Positions 10,506 to 20,742 of a stretch of 30,412 nt of DNA are shown piece by piece. The notes beneath the pieces were generated by a model that worked only from the letters and a program-made list of their open reading frames with translations, was not told the origin of the DNA and did not search any database. The stretch covers positions 704,352-734,763 of the forward strand of contig NMRA01000189.1 of assembly GCA_002633005.1 (NCBI GenBank), written 5' to 3'. Within the stretch, counting starts at the first letter, position 1, and each line of letters starts with the position of its first letter. Source of the DNA: Phoronis australis. Taxonomy: Eukaryota > Phoronida > Phoronidae. The translations under genes and the position numbers were made by a program.

Positions 10506-10583
10506 CTCATTAGGGTCTGCTCCACGCTCTAACAGCAGCTGCACTATTTTGTGGTCGGAAAATCTTACTGCCTGCTCAAACAC
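10506..10583 (-). CDS. Ankyrin-repeat exon, array unit 2 (ANK-II)
   Basis: The 78-bp phase-0 exon lies between acceptor TTTTTGTTGCACAG (ending 10584) and donor GAG then GTAATAAAG (10505). It encodes VFEQAVRFSDHKIV then QLLLERGADPNE. It differs from unit 3 by ten bases: nine replacement changes and one synonymous change (Asn). The adjacent intron differs from unit 3 by only about 3-4%. The donor consensus is intact, so splicing should be possible. Like units 1 and 3 it lacks the five N-terminal residues that form the inter-repeat hairpin. Confidence 0.75.
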
Positions 10584-11904
10584 CTGTGCAACAAAAAGAA
10601 TCAATAACAAAACACAACTACAGAAGTGTAAGGACATGTAATTTAAATAAACCAGCGTAGTAAGAAGTAATGAAAAAGTACGTGGCAATGTTTTATAACT
10701 CAATTGCAACGTTTTACATCAACAGACAATTGTTACTAAACATACAAATAAACTCGAAATTCCCAACTTGCAGGCCTAAATGATCTGGAAAAATCTACCC
10801 CTGCCTACATGTCTTGAAACAGATGAAAAGGGAAAAACAAAAGCATCAATTAAAAACGTTGACTTTCTGGTGAGTGGCAAATTGTCTTGTTTTTATGGTC
10901 GAATTTTTTATACACTCCCCAACAACGCACGGCTTCCTACACCCATTTGGATTTTGGCCGTGTGCACTATCACAATTGTACTGTACATTAATTGACTAGA
11001 TGATTGAATTTGTGCCATAAATTGTCCCGAGCAGTGATTTGAATATTCTGAAGTTTCGTCCCATTCAAGTGCTATGGTCATAAATTTCACGTATACACAC
11101 ATAGGGACAGTACATACTGCTGCTAACAAATTGAACTGCTGTTTAGTCCTAAAATACAATCTGTTTGATTGCATTTCTGTACGCATATTCAGTTGCTAGG
11201 TTACCATCACGTCCCCAGCTTTCTTTAGTGCCTTGTTTAATCCACCAGTGAATCACGGCGTGAATCAGTTCTAATTCAGATCCCATTCAACCTTTCTTTG
11301 TTAAGTGTAATTGCGGTGTCGCAATATGGGCTGCTTCACTAATCAGTTTACTGGCCTACTACGTTGAAGTGAATAATTTATGCTAATTTATTGCCGGGGC
11401 TATCAGCGAAACCCAATACCTTTAAAAATGAAAAAAACAAAAATTCATTCATTGGATTTCGATGAAAGACAGTAACTTCATTTCTTTTCTTTTCGAGAAC
11501 TACTGTTTTAATAATACATCATTTGAACAACACAAGTATTTAATTATAACTCATCATTTTTGTCTAAAGAAACTCAAGTATAATGACAGAAGCTGTCTCA
11601 TTGATAAATGAGTAGTAGTATTATGTAGTTTAACTTAGTATAGTTTATGTTAAATGATGAGTGGCTTAGCATGTTCAGGTACTCGTAATTATTCAGTTAC
11701 AAGCAATTTTGTTGAAGAGAATCGAAACACTTCATACTCCATGAGAATAGATTTCGGCGTACGTCAAATTTTTGACCTTATCATCCCAAGGATGTTAAGC
11801 CTAAATTAATAAGTATAATCAAAATAGAATTCACGGGACGGCGCAAATATTTTTGTTTGGCAAACATTTCGAAAATGATATCGAGGATTCATCTTCTTTA
11901 TTAC

Positions 11905-11982
11905 CTTGTTAGGGTCTGCTCCATGCTCTAACAGCAGCTGCAACATTTTGTGGTCGGAACATGTTACTGTCTGCTCAAGCGC
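11905..11982 (-). CDS. Ankyrin-repeat exon, array unit 3 (ANK-II)
   Basis: The 78-bp phase-0 exon lies between acceptor TTTTTGTTGCACAG (ending 11983) and donor AAG then GTAATAAAG (11904). It encodes ALEQTVTCSDHKML then QLLLEHGADPNK. Invariant across units 1-3 are SDHK and most of the QLLLE.GADPN core. The variable positions cluster in the first eight residues and around the helix faces. The intron just upstream carries a 5-base deletion relative to unit 2 near 12006. Confidence 0.75.
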
Positions 11983-13260
11983 CTGTGCAACAAAAAGAAT
12001 CAATAACACAACTACAGAAGTGTAAGGACATGCAATTTAAATAAACCAACGTAGTAAGAAGTATTGAAAAAGTACGTGGCGATGTTTTATAACTCAATTG
12101 CAACGTTTTACATCAACAGACAATTCTTACTAAACATACAAATTAACTCGAAATTCCCAACTTGCAGGCCTAAATGAACTGGTAAAACCTATCCCTGCCT
12201 ACATGTCTTGAAGAGATGAACAGGGAAAAACAAAAGCATCAATTAAAAACATTGACTTTCTGGTGAGCGACAAATTGTCTTGTTTTTATGGTCGAATTTG
12301 CTTTGCACTCCGCAACAACGCACGGCTTCCTACACCCATTTGGATTTTGGCCGTGTGCACTATCACAATTGCACTGTACATTAATTGACTAGATGATAGA
12401 ATTTGTCCCATAAATTGTCCCAAGCAGTGATTCGAATATTCTGAAGTTTCGTCGCAGTCAAGTGCTATGGTCATAAATTTCACGTATACACACATAGGGA
12501 CAGTACATACTGCTGCTAACAAATTGAACTGCTGTTTAGTCCTATGCATATTCAGTTGCTAGGTTACCATCACGTCCACAGCTTTCTTTAGTGCCTTCTT
12601 TAATCCACCAGTAAATCACGGCCTGAATCAAATCCCATTCAACCTTTCTTTGTTAAGTGTACTTGCGGTGTCGCAATATGGGCTGCTTCACTAATCAGTT
12701 TTTTGGGCTACTACGTTTAAGCGAATAATTTATGCTAATTTATTGCCGGGGCAATCAGCGAATACCAATACCTTTAAAAATGAAAAACCAAAAATTCATT
12801 CATAGGATTTCGATGAAAGACAGTAATTTCATTTCTTTTCTTTTCCAGTACTACTGTTTTAATAATACATCATTTGAACAACACAAGTATTTACTTATAA
12901 CTCATCATTTATGTCTAAAGAAACTCAAGTATAATGACAGAAGCTGTCTCATTGATAAATGAGTAGTACTAGTAGTATTATGTAGTTTAACTAAGTATAG
13001 TTTATGTTAAATAATGAGTGGCTTAGCATGTTTAGGTAGTCGTAAATAATCAGTTACAAGCACTTTTGTTAAAGAGAATCGAAACATTTAACACCCCATG
13101 TGAATAGTTTTTGGCGCGAGTCAAATTTTTGACATTACCATGCAAAGGGTGTAATGTCTAACTTAATAAATATCATCAAATAAAACTTACAGGACGTCCA
13201 AAATATTTTTGTTTGGCAAACATTTCGAAAATGATATTGCAGATCGATCTTCTTTATTAC

Positions 13261-13353
13261 CTTATTGGGGTCTGCTCCATGCTCTATCAGTAGCTGCACC
13301 ATTTCGTGGTTGTTGCGACGCAATGCTTGCACCAGTAAGCTGAACCCAAACTC
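13261..13353 (-). CDS. Ankyrin-repeat exon, array unit 4, full-length repeat (ANK-II)
   Basis: The 93-bp exon lies between acceptor TCTTTTTCTTGCACAG (ending 13354) and donor AAG then GTAATAAAG (13260). It encodes 31 residues: EFGFSLLVQALRRNNHE then MVQLLIEHGADPNK. This is the oldest member of the array and carries five more N-terminal residues than units 1-3, giving a nearly complete ankyrin repeat. It matches the 31-residue exons at 4208-4300 and 19480-19572 in length and phase. No first exon for ANK-II was found to its right (13354-16281). That gene may start further right, may be incomplete, or the ANK-I exons may splice into it. Confidence 0.75.
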
Positions 13354-14010
13354 CTGTGCAAGAAAAAGAATCAATAACAAAACACAACTACAAAAGTATA
13401 AGGACATGCGGTTGAAATAAAACAGCGTGGTAAAAAGAAATGAAAAATACATGGGAAAACTAGCTATTGTTCAATTGCAACTTAACATGCAAATAAACTC
13501 AAAATGCACAAATTCCAGGCCTAAATGGAAAAATTGAAAAACCTTCCCTGGCCTACATGTCTTGAAAGAGATGAAGAGGGAAAAACAAAAACATCAAAAC
13601 ATTGGCTTTCTACTGGGTCGGCGTCAGGCAAATGGTCATGTTTTAATGGCCAATAAAACTCCCCAATAACGAAAACCCTCCTACATGTACATCCATTGGG
13701 ATTCTGGGCGTGTGCACTATTATTATTACGCTGTACATTAACTGTGTTTGTTCCATAGGTTGTTCTGAGCGGAGATTCGAATATTCTGCAGTTTCGTCCC
13801 AGTCAAGCGCTATGGTCATAAGTTTCACGTATACATAGGTGGGGAAAGTACATACAGCTGCTAACAAATTAAACTGCTTTTTATTCCGAAAATACAATAT
13901 GTTTGATTGCATTACTGTATGGATATTTAGTTGCTAAGTTACCATTATTTCCACAGGTTTGTTCAGAGCTTTTTTCATCCACCAGTCCTTACATGGCGAT
14001 TGATACAGAT

Positions 14011-14714
14011 AATTTTGTTTTACATGGCTTCTGACAGTGTTGTAATAAATGAAAGCGATGAGCCACAGCGGACGTTTCAGGACAAAAGCGTCTAAGGTAT
14101 TAAACTGATCTATAGTTTTTAGTCATCATAGTAATACCGAAAATGTGATCATCTATCGCATGATGACAAAGCACCCCAGTGCTAACAATCTAAGAGGCAC
14201 ATAATGTATCCAACGGAGTGTTTGCCACTGTACCTGTATTGCGCGCAAAACAATTACTAGCAAGCAGTAGCTTATAGAATGGGGGTGGGGTGGCACGGGA
14301 CCACGTCTCCGGGCATCCCTATTAGAGAACATCCACTCGATAAATAAACTTTTTGAATATGCGATGCGGCGCCAGAGCAGACATTTATTTAGTGCTGCAC
14401 CGCCCATGGTATATGGGGGCTGGGTGAGGGGAGGACAGGAGGCTATAGCACAAATTTTCAGTTGTACGCCGCCCATGTTGTAAGATTTGTTTACCAATGA
14501 TCTCAAAATTTCGATTTGATTTCATGCAAAAGTATACATGGCGTTAATTCTCGGATGACGTAAACATTCCATGATATATATATATATATATATATATACT
14601 ATTAAGGATAGCCGTTATCTTCTGCCAATCTTTAAGAATCGTCTCTCAGTACAATTGTGTTATATAATTTCCTTCATTTGCACCTTCAAGTTTCTTTGAC
14701 GGCTCTCCTGCAAA
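14011..14714. other. Gene-free stretch with GC-rich patch
   Basis: Between the array and the inverted copy B. About 14280-14480 is GC-rich with two similar blocks (CACCGCCCATGG near 14398 and CGCCGCCCATG near 14467), suggesting a short unidentified repeat element. The long minus-strand frame here has repeat-like composition and no domain I recognise. Confidence 0.3.
14574..14598 (+). repeat. (AT)12 microsatellite
   Basis: Uninterrupted AT dinucleotides for 25 bases. Confidence 0.95.
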
Positions 14715-15485
14715 TTTAAACTTTTCTCTTTTAGTCCAAAGTCACAATTTTATAGGCAGATTTTGATAAATAATGAAACAAGTAACATAAATCCAGTTTA
14801 TATTTAAGCATATCTGTACAAGTTCTAAAATCGCCTGGCTTATATTTAAGCACTTCTGTACAGGTTTAAGACCCCACTATTCTCCTCACGGAAAAATAAA
14901 CTGTATACAAGTCACTGTACTAAAATCAAAGCAAGGCCATTTTCACAATGCAATTGGTATCGCAAATTTGTCGATACTAGGATACGAACATGTTTGTCTT
15001 GCTACATTACAACGTACGTACATAGCCATTATTAATTCAAGCAATGTTTCTGATGCTTTCTTGATAATGGTCAGTATATAACTCCATGTAAAATACCCTT
15101 GGAACACGCCGAGACAGAAAGAGTGGATTCATTTAAAGTCGCTTTTACCTCTACACTGTACAAGTGCTTTGTTCCGCGTTCTTTTTATTCTCTAGCGGTG
15201 TTGTTTTATCAACACACTGTACGCCATGACATTCACTATACAAATTTCGTACCGCGTGATATCGAATCTTGAGTCGCAACCATTATGCTCAAAAAACAAC
15301 ATAAGAAGCATCCCACTCAACGATGGCACACACTTTATTAATATTAAATTCTTATGCAACACTAATATTAAATCAAGATCGTAAAATTTACTAAGAATAA
15401 AAAATCGTGTTTGCAATGCTAACAACAACCGATGCATTTAACAAACTATGTTACATAGTTAAAGTGGAAATGTCAACTTATACGA
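14715..15485 (-). repeat. Segment B: inverted, diverged partial copy of segment A/C
   Basis: The plus strand here matches the reverse complement of about 1330-2600 with large deletions. Shared blocks include GGCAGATTTTGATAAATAA, TCTAAAATCGCCTGGCTTA, TGGCACACACTTTATTA and AAGATCGTAAAATTTA. Divergence is clearly higher than between A and C, so B is older. It sits between the ANK-I 3' flank and the array, facing the other way. Confidence 0.75.
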
Positions 15486-16281
15486 AATATTAATTTAAAT
15501 AAATTTATCAAAGCAGATGCTTTTTGTGTTAAACAATATTTGAAGATGCTAAGCGGACGAGTATGCAAGTTTTATCTACAGTCGCCATTTTAGGTCCACA
15601 TGATAATTTTTTATCCTGGTCGTTGTCAGATCAGCTAATGCCTCCTGGAATTTTTGAATGCAAGCTGGATCTTGAAAATGCACCTTTAGTTTGCGAGATT
15701 TTGGCTGGGTAGCAAAGGGCTAAGTTTTCATTTAGCTCATCAATATTAAGACGAAATCCAAAGCGAGTCTAACACTGTTAAACTAACTCTGTTTACAGTC
15801 GTTGCAGCCTTCTCTTTGCTGGCTGATTGTGACTCTTCACTTGTTCTAAACATAATATTTAGCTGATTACCTCTCTGGAATTTTACTGTAAAAAGTCTTC
15901 GCAGTCACCAGCCAAGCATCATGTGAGTAAAGGGTACAAGTACTCCAGTAAAATTTAAATGACCTCAATAAGAAGTGAGCAGATTAATAGGCTGCATAAA
16001 CATTCTTTAGTTGTGGTTGATCTGGTCAGGCATAAGTAAAAGTCAGTTTGTTTGGAGTTTTTATTTAGCAGATAGAATTCAAGGATACCAATGAGTGGTA
16101 AGACTACTGGCTTAATTAGGGTTCAAGTATTTAGCGCTGTAAGTTTTATATGTAAAATCATTAGATTATTTGGTCAGTAATTGATTCATTTGTTTGGAAC
16201 ATGGATAATGATGGATTGAAGATGGTTTTGGTTTAATTCATTGAGTAGATTTTTGGAATTTCAATGATTTTCCTTGATTTG
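15486..16281. other. Gene-free stretch
   Basis: AT-rich sequence between inverted copy B and direct copy C. No coding region, RNA gene or repeat recognised. Confidence 0.4.
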
Positions 16282-17929
16282 CCTTGGAATGTTGGAATTA
16301 ATATACATGTACTGTAAAATTTTAAATGGCTTAAGATAGAAAATATGGTAAGCATATATTTTCCTTAGTTTGACGCTGTCAAACCGGTTTTATTCGATCA
16401 TTTGCATCCGATGTAAGACTTAATTCTAATTTCAAACACGGAATTGCTCACTAACTGTTACATAATAAGCATGTTCAGTGTTTGCTTGTGTGTCAAAGTC
16501 CCTGAGCGCAGCAACTCGTTCTGTAAAAAAATTTCACACAGTACGTTACACCTATTAGTTGGTAAAATTTAAGCTTCATATATGCATTAATATTAGTAAT
16601 GCATCTTCAAATACTGTTTTAAATTGAAATCATCTGCCTATGTTTTGCTAAATTAATACATTAATTGATTTTAACATCTCAAATAAGTTATCATTTTCAC
16701 CTTAACTATGCAACACATCGGTTGTATTTAGCATTGAAAACACGATTCTTTATTCTTTATAAATTTTACGATCTTGCTTTAATATTAGTGTTGTATAAAG
16801 TTTTAGTACTAATAAAGTGTGTGCCATTTTCGTGTGGGATGCTTTCTATATTGTTTTTTCAGCATAATGGTTGCGACTCAAGAAAACTGATTCGATACCA
16901 CGCTGTACGAAGCTTGTACAGTGAATCTCATGGCGTACAGTATATTGAACAGATACATCACGACTGCTAGAGAATAAAAAGCACAAGGAACAAAGTACAT
17001 GCATTAAAGGAAAAGTGACTTTAGATGAATCTTCTCTTTCAGACTCAGCGTGTTCCATTGGTACGTTACATTGAATTGATGATTTGTGACCTTTGTTAAG
17101 AAAAGCATTTACTGGCGCTAGGCTGTAGCTGTGATGCAGAATTTAAATGTCGAAAAATATTGATTCGGAACTATCACTATCTTTTACGAAAACAGAGAAT
17201 GTAAAACGTCACTCGTGTGCCAATTGGGCCTACACTGGTAAGATTTTGCTGGTGTCTACTTTTTAGCTGTGTTTATCTGGATTTGCAACTTCCTTCTGTT
17301 CTATGGGTTTAATTTGTTTGCATACCCTGTCCACATATTGCTTATATTCAAATTTACGAATACTACTAATTGCACAATCTTATAAAACTCGTTTTTCTCA
17401 AGAAACATTGCTTGAATTGATAACAAAAGAAACATTCGTGTCATAGTATGGACAAATTTGCGAATGCTTTGATTTTGGTAAAATGACTTGCAGGTTTATA
17501 TTTATTCTATAGATAGTTGTTATTGTTCCTATTACATGTTTTACCATACAGAATTTTAGCTATTAACTAGATAGTATATTTTGTCCGTGAGAAGAATAAT
17601 TGCTTTAATGTAAGCCAGGCGATTTTAGAACTTGTACAGATATGCTTAAAATTAAGCGGGATTTGGGTTACACTTTGCTTAATTTTAAGCCAGAGTAGGA
17701 GATGTCGACTCATGAACTTGTACAGATATGCTTAAAATTAAGTGGGATTCATGTTACTTACACTAACCTTGTGCTTAATTTTAGGCTCGAGTAGGAGATG
17801 GCGCTTTTAAAGCTTGTACAGATATTCTTAAATTTATGCGGTATTTATGTTACTTGTTTCATTATTTATCAAAATCTGCCTTTAAAATCGTGACTTTGAA
17901 CTAAAAGAGAAAAGTTTTAGTTTTCAGGA

Positions 17930-18375
17930 GAACCGGTGCCACCATGTGAGTACCCTTTTGAGGATTTTTGGCGTTGGACACCTCTTACATCGAGTCTGTT
18001 GCTCGTATAATGTCGTAGAGATCGTGCACTATTCTGATGTACTGTCTTCTATTGATCAAAGTTTTTGATAGAACTAGGGCTACTTGCTTCAGAATACTGT
18101 GAACTAGCGGCCGTGGTCACGTTGGCGGTTTCTGGCTAGAAAACGCAGCTAAACGTCTGCTTTTGAGTAACAGGATGTGTATTGAAAGTACATATGTTGA
18201 ACGGAAACCCATTGTTTTGTTTCATCCTCGCCGTAGCATTGAAATGAATTTTGAGTGGCGTGAGATGGAATTTCTGCAAATAAGTAGTGGGGGCATGGTA
18301 CTGTTTACCCCACGTGACAACATTGGTGGGCTGACAATGCCAACGTACAGTGTACGAGCACACCGTGTGAACTAA
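17930..18375 (+). pseudogene. Decayed protein-coding region, second copy
   Basis: Counterpart of 2604-3066. The ATG is lost and early stops have appeared, for example ATGTGA near 17944 and further stops near 18060 and 18133. The 70-codon final block ending in TAA at 18373-18375 is still open and similar to the first copy. Differences in that block include several replacements and a short deletion. The coding role is most likely lost. Confidence 0.35.
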
Positions 18376-19479
18376 TTCGATAGATGTATTCCTCGGAGTC
18401 TTTACTATCTAATATTAGAGTTAACATCTAGGTGAACACTTTTGCAACGAGATCTGACAGTGGCAAAGAGTGGTAAGACGGTTCCTTTCATTACACGTGG
18501 CGTGGTTTCAGAGCCTCTATTAGGTTTACATGTGTACATACTTGGAGGAAGTGGGGGGGGGGGGGTGGGGGCGGTGAGCGCCTCACCATCCACACAGTAA
18601 CCCAAATCGACAGAGTTTTATGTTTTGCTTGGGTTGGTGTCATACACCAACATTCGCCACTCAAGACTGTCGCAAGCGATGACGGTCGTTATGTTTTGCC
18701 ATAATACGCAGGCGAATAAAAGCGATGAATTATAGAGGACATTTTTCGACACAAAGGCGTAAAAATGTTCTTACTATCAACTTTGTAAGTTATCCACAAT
18801 GTCTTCATCTATACTATTATGACAATGGCCCAAGCAGCACCTATCCAACAATTCTGCTATGACTGTACCTCTCTCCTAATGGAATTTGAAGGAAAACTTT
18901 AATGAGAGTGAGAAAATGATGTCAGAATTTGCGCATGTTAGACTGATTGCAACAACAGGGTGAGTCTCATTGTGTAGGAAATAATTCTCAGACTCTTAAA
19001 TATGAACTGAATACAAGTGTGTGACAAACTTGGCACATCTAGATCCCAAATTAATTTAAATTTCGTCAATGAACCATTGTCTGGTTGGAAGGCATTGGAA
19101 ATAACCAAAATAGCTACATTTTCAGATCTGTAAAATTTGCCCAATCGAATTTCTAGTATTTGAAAAAGAGACATCTCAATGTCAATTTTATATTTTTTAG
19201 AGTTTCAACCAGTAAACTGAAGTCATTTAAATGTGGGGAATTCTATGAAGTTTCGAGTTCACGTGACCATTTGACCTGTTCAATGATACTTAAATAAAAG
19301 GGAGATGAATAATTTACGTCCCTGGTTTATAAATTTGGCCATGAATTTACGACCACAGCTAATTTTAACTCACAGTTATGCATGCAAAAGGTATATATTA
19401 CAACGAAATTGTTGTCCATATAATTCCCACATGAGTAATTAGCACTGTGCTTAATTTGAACAATGATGCCGATTAAAAC

Positions 19480-19572
19480 ATTATTCACATTTAGTCCATA
19501 GTCCAATAATATGTTCACCACATCGATGTGATCATTCGTTGAGGTGTACAGAGGTGGTGCCCTTCTTAGTGA
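19480..19572 (-). CDS. Ankyrin-repeat exon, last exon of putative ANK-I
   Basis: The counterpart of 4208-4300: 31 residues with RRAPPLY, NDHIDVVNILLDYG and LNVNN. Two residues differ (Leu to Ile, Asp to Asn) and two other base changes are silent. The acceptor AATCCCAG ends at 19573; the donor-like GTTTTA at 19479 is weak. The frame continues 50 codons to a stop at 19327, identical in protein to the other copy, so the exon may be terminal and give the protein a short C-terminal tail. Upstream the frame is open through the presumed intron to 19899, probably by chance. Following the exon at 21715-21792 it gives two consecutive ankyrin repeats. Confidence 0.6.
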
Positions 19573-19630
19573 CTGGGATTTGTTGTCTTCGTAGACAAAT
19601 GCTAACGCATCATGGCAAACTTCACGTGAC

Positions 19631-19954
19631 TTCCTAAAACCGCTATGAGGTGGTGGTGTATTACAACTATTATTAAAATCTGTTGGTTTATTTACACCGA
19701 CCTCTAGTCTACATGTACATGTATATACACTGTCACGACGTTTCGGTCTTTCTTTTCTCCGGCTATTGTCAGGTGTTCCCGCGTTCCTTGAAGAACGAGC
19801 ACGGAAATAACGCAAAATCGGCAATGGCGGCACTAATTTGCGGCTTGTTAACATCGTTTTTCTGGTTTCATGCATGTATTTTCCTTCATAAAAATTCAAC
19901 TTAGAAGTTGAAGTCTGGGGGGTGCACGGAGGGCCATTTTTCGACTAGACTAAT
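19631..19954. other. Sequence unique to the C side, possible repeat fragment
   Basis: Between the end of segment C and the block shared with 7381-7829. The minus strand contains GACCGAAACGTCGTGACAG after a purine-rich run, a phrase I associate loosely with dispersed invertebrate repeats, and a frame open beyond 19850. No domain recognised and no boundary seen. Confidence 0.25.
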
Positions 19955-20430
19955 GCACACGCATGTCATTAAAAATTTGATCTATTGTATCTCGAAGTCA
20001 CTAATGACTAACAAAATGAGCACGGAGTCATGGGGAAAACGGTTACGTTTTATTTCACCGTTGACGGGATTTTTATATTGTACCACGTCTTTTTAGTTAA
20101 ACATTATATGATTGTAGATAGAATATTCCAGTGCAGCTGTGGTAACAATTGGGGCTTGTACCATATAGTACAAAAACTGAGTATGGCCCCAAACCGGTTT
20201 TTTAAAAGCAATACCTTGCAACCGTTTTTTAATCATCTTTCAAAAAGAAGCCACCTTTTCTAAAAGCACCCCTTACCACGAAGTTTTATATAAAAAACTT
20301 GACGAGACATTATGAAATCTATTTTCTTGTTGAAAAACTAGAAAAATCATGCAAACATCAAGACTTCTACAGTTGTGTAGTGCAGTCAAACTGAAACAAA
20401 ACCGAGAAAAGCAGAAAAGCAGCGGCGGCT
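19955..20430. repeat. Diverged copy of 7381-7829, inside presumed ANK-I intron
   Basis: Collinear with the block in the ANK-II intron (see 7156-8572), with similar spacing throughout and many substitutions. It is much more diverged than A versus C, so it reflects an older duplication. It lies 5' of an ankyrin exon in both loci. Confidence 0.45.
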
Positions 20431-20742
20431 TTTGTGATTGAGATTGTCAAAAATGATCGTTTTCATTTTGCATCATACATCAAATAAAATCTTTAATCCT
20501 GGGTGGGAAAGTCCCAAAGTCGAGGGTACTTGCATTCTCTTACAATAACTGTGAGAAAACCTAATCGGTGTCAAATTGAAACAAAAGTGAGAAAAACAAT
20601 GGCGGCTTTGTGATAGGGATTGTCAAAAAAAATCGCAGCAGAACTTCAAGAGATGGCATCATACATCAAATGAAATCTTTCATCATGGAACAGAAAGGCC
20701 TCTGCATTCCCTTAAAATAACCGTGAGAAAAATTAATCGGTG
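20385..20742. repeat. Imperfect two-unit tandem duplication
   Basis: Unit 1 is 20385-20569 and unit 2 is 20570-20742. Shared blocks in order: GTCAAAYTGAAACAAAA, GGCGGCTTT, ATTGTCAAAAA, GCATCATACATCAAAT, TGCATTC and GTGAGAAAA, ending TTAATCGGTGT or CTAATCGGTGT. The first unit overlaps the block shared with the other locus. Confidence 0.75.

Larger units (their letters stand above)
8573..14010 (-). repeat. Four-unit tandem array, 1.3-1.4 kb per unit, one ankyrin exon each
   Basis: Units can be anchored on GATCCCATTC (or AATCCCATTC) at 8578, 9881, 11279 and 12631. Each has the same order on the plus strand: an AT-rich part, the ankyrin exon (minus), an intron block with TTTTATAACTCAATTGCAACG in units 1-3, and a block with CTGCTAACAAATT. 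Units 2 and 3 are most alike. The left half of unit 1 and the right half of unit 4 are clearly more diverged, the usual result of unequal crossing-over inside an older array. So a ~1.4 kb piece was recently amplified to three copies within an older duplication. Confidence 0.9.
16282..19630 (+). repeat. Segment C: 3.35-kb segmental duplication, direct copy of 953-4358
   Basis: Same order as segment A: the AT-rich block, the ~100-bp repeat array (about 17632-17880), the decayed plus-strand frame (17930-18375), the G run (18553-18565) and the minus-strand ankyrin exon (19480-19572). It is slightly shorter because of several small deletions, for example after 18415. The right break falls at CACGTGAC, inside the intron upstream of the ankyrin exon. 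Confidence 0.85.

Noticed and set aside
9495-13912. Minus-strand frames of 87-93 codons conserved in all four array units (9495-9776, 10908-11186, 12286-12549, 13643-13912)
   Set aside because: Comparing units 2 and 4, changes fall about equally on codon positions 1, 2 and 3 and most alter the amino acid, including at conserved hydrophobics. The frame looks open by common descent, not by selection; no domain.
8573-14010. Regular repeats considered as a CRISPR or satellite array
   Set aside because: Units are 1.3-1.4 kb with exons and splice sites; this is a genic tandem duplication.
14153-14506. Minus-strand frame of 117 codons
   Set aside because: Comes from a GC-rich patch with internal repeated words; looks like a repeat element, no known domain.
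19730-19790. Possible hammerhead-like ribozyme (CTGACAATAGCC then CCGAAACG on the minus strand)
   Set aside because: The required CTGATGA core is not present.
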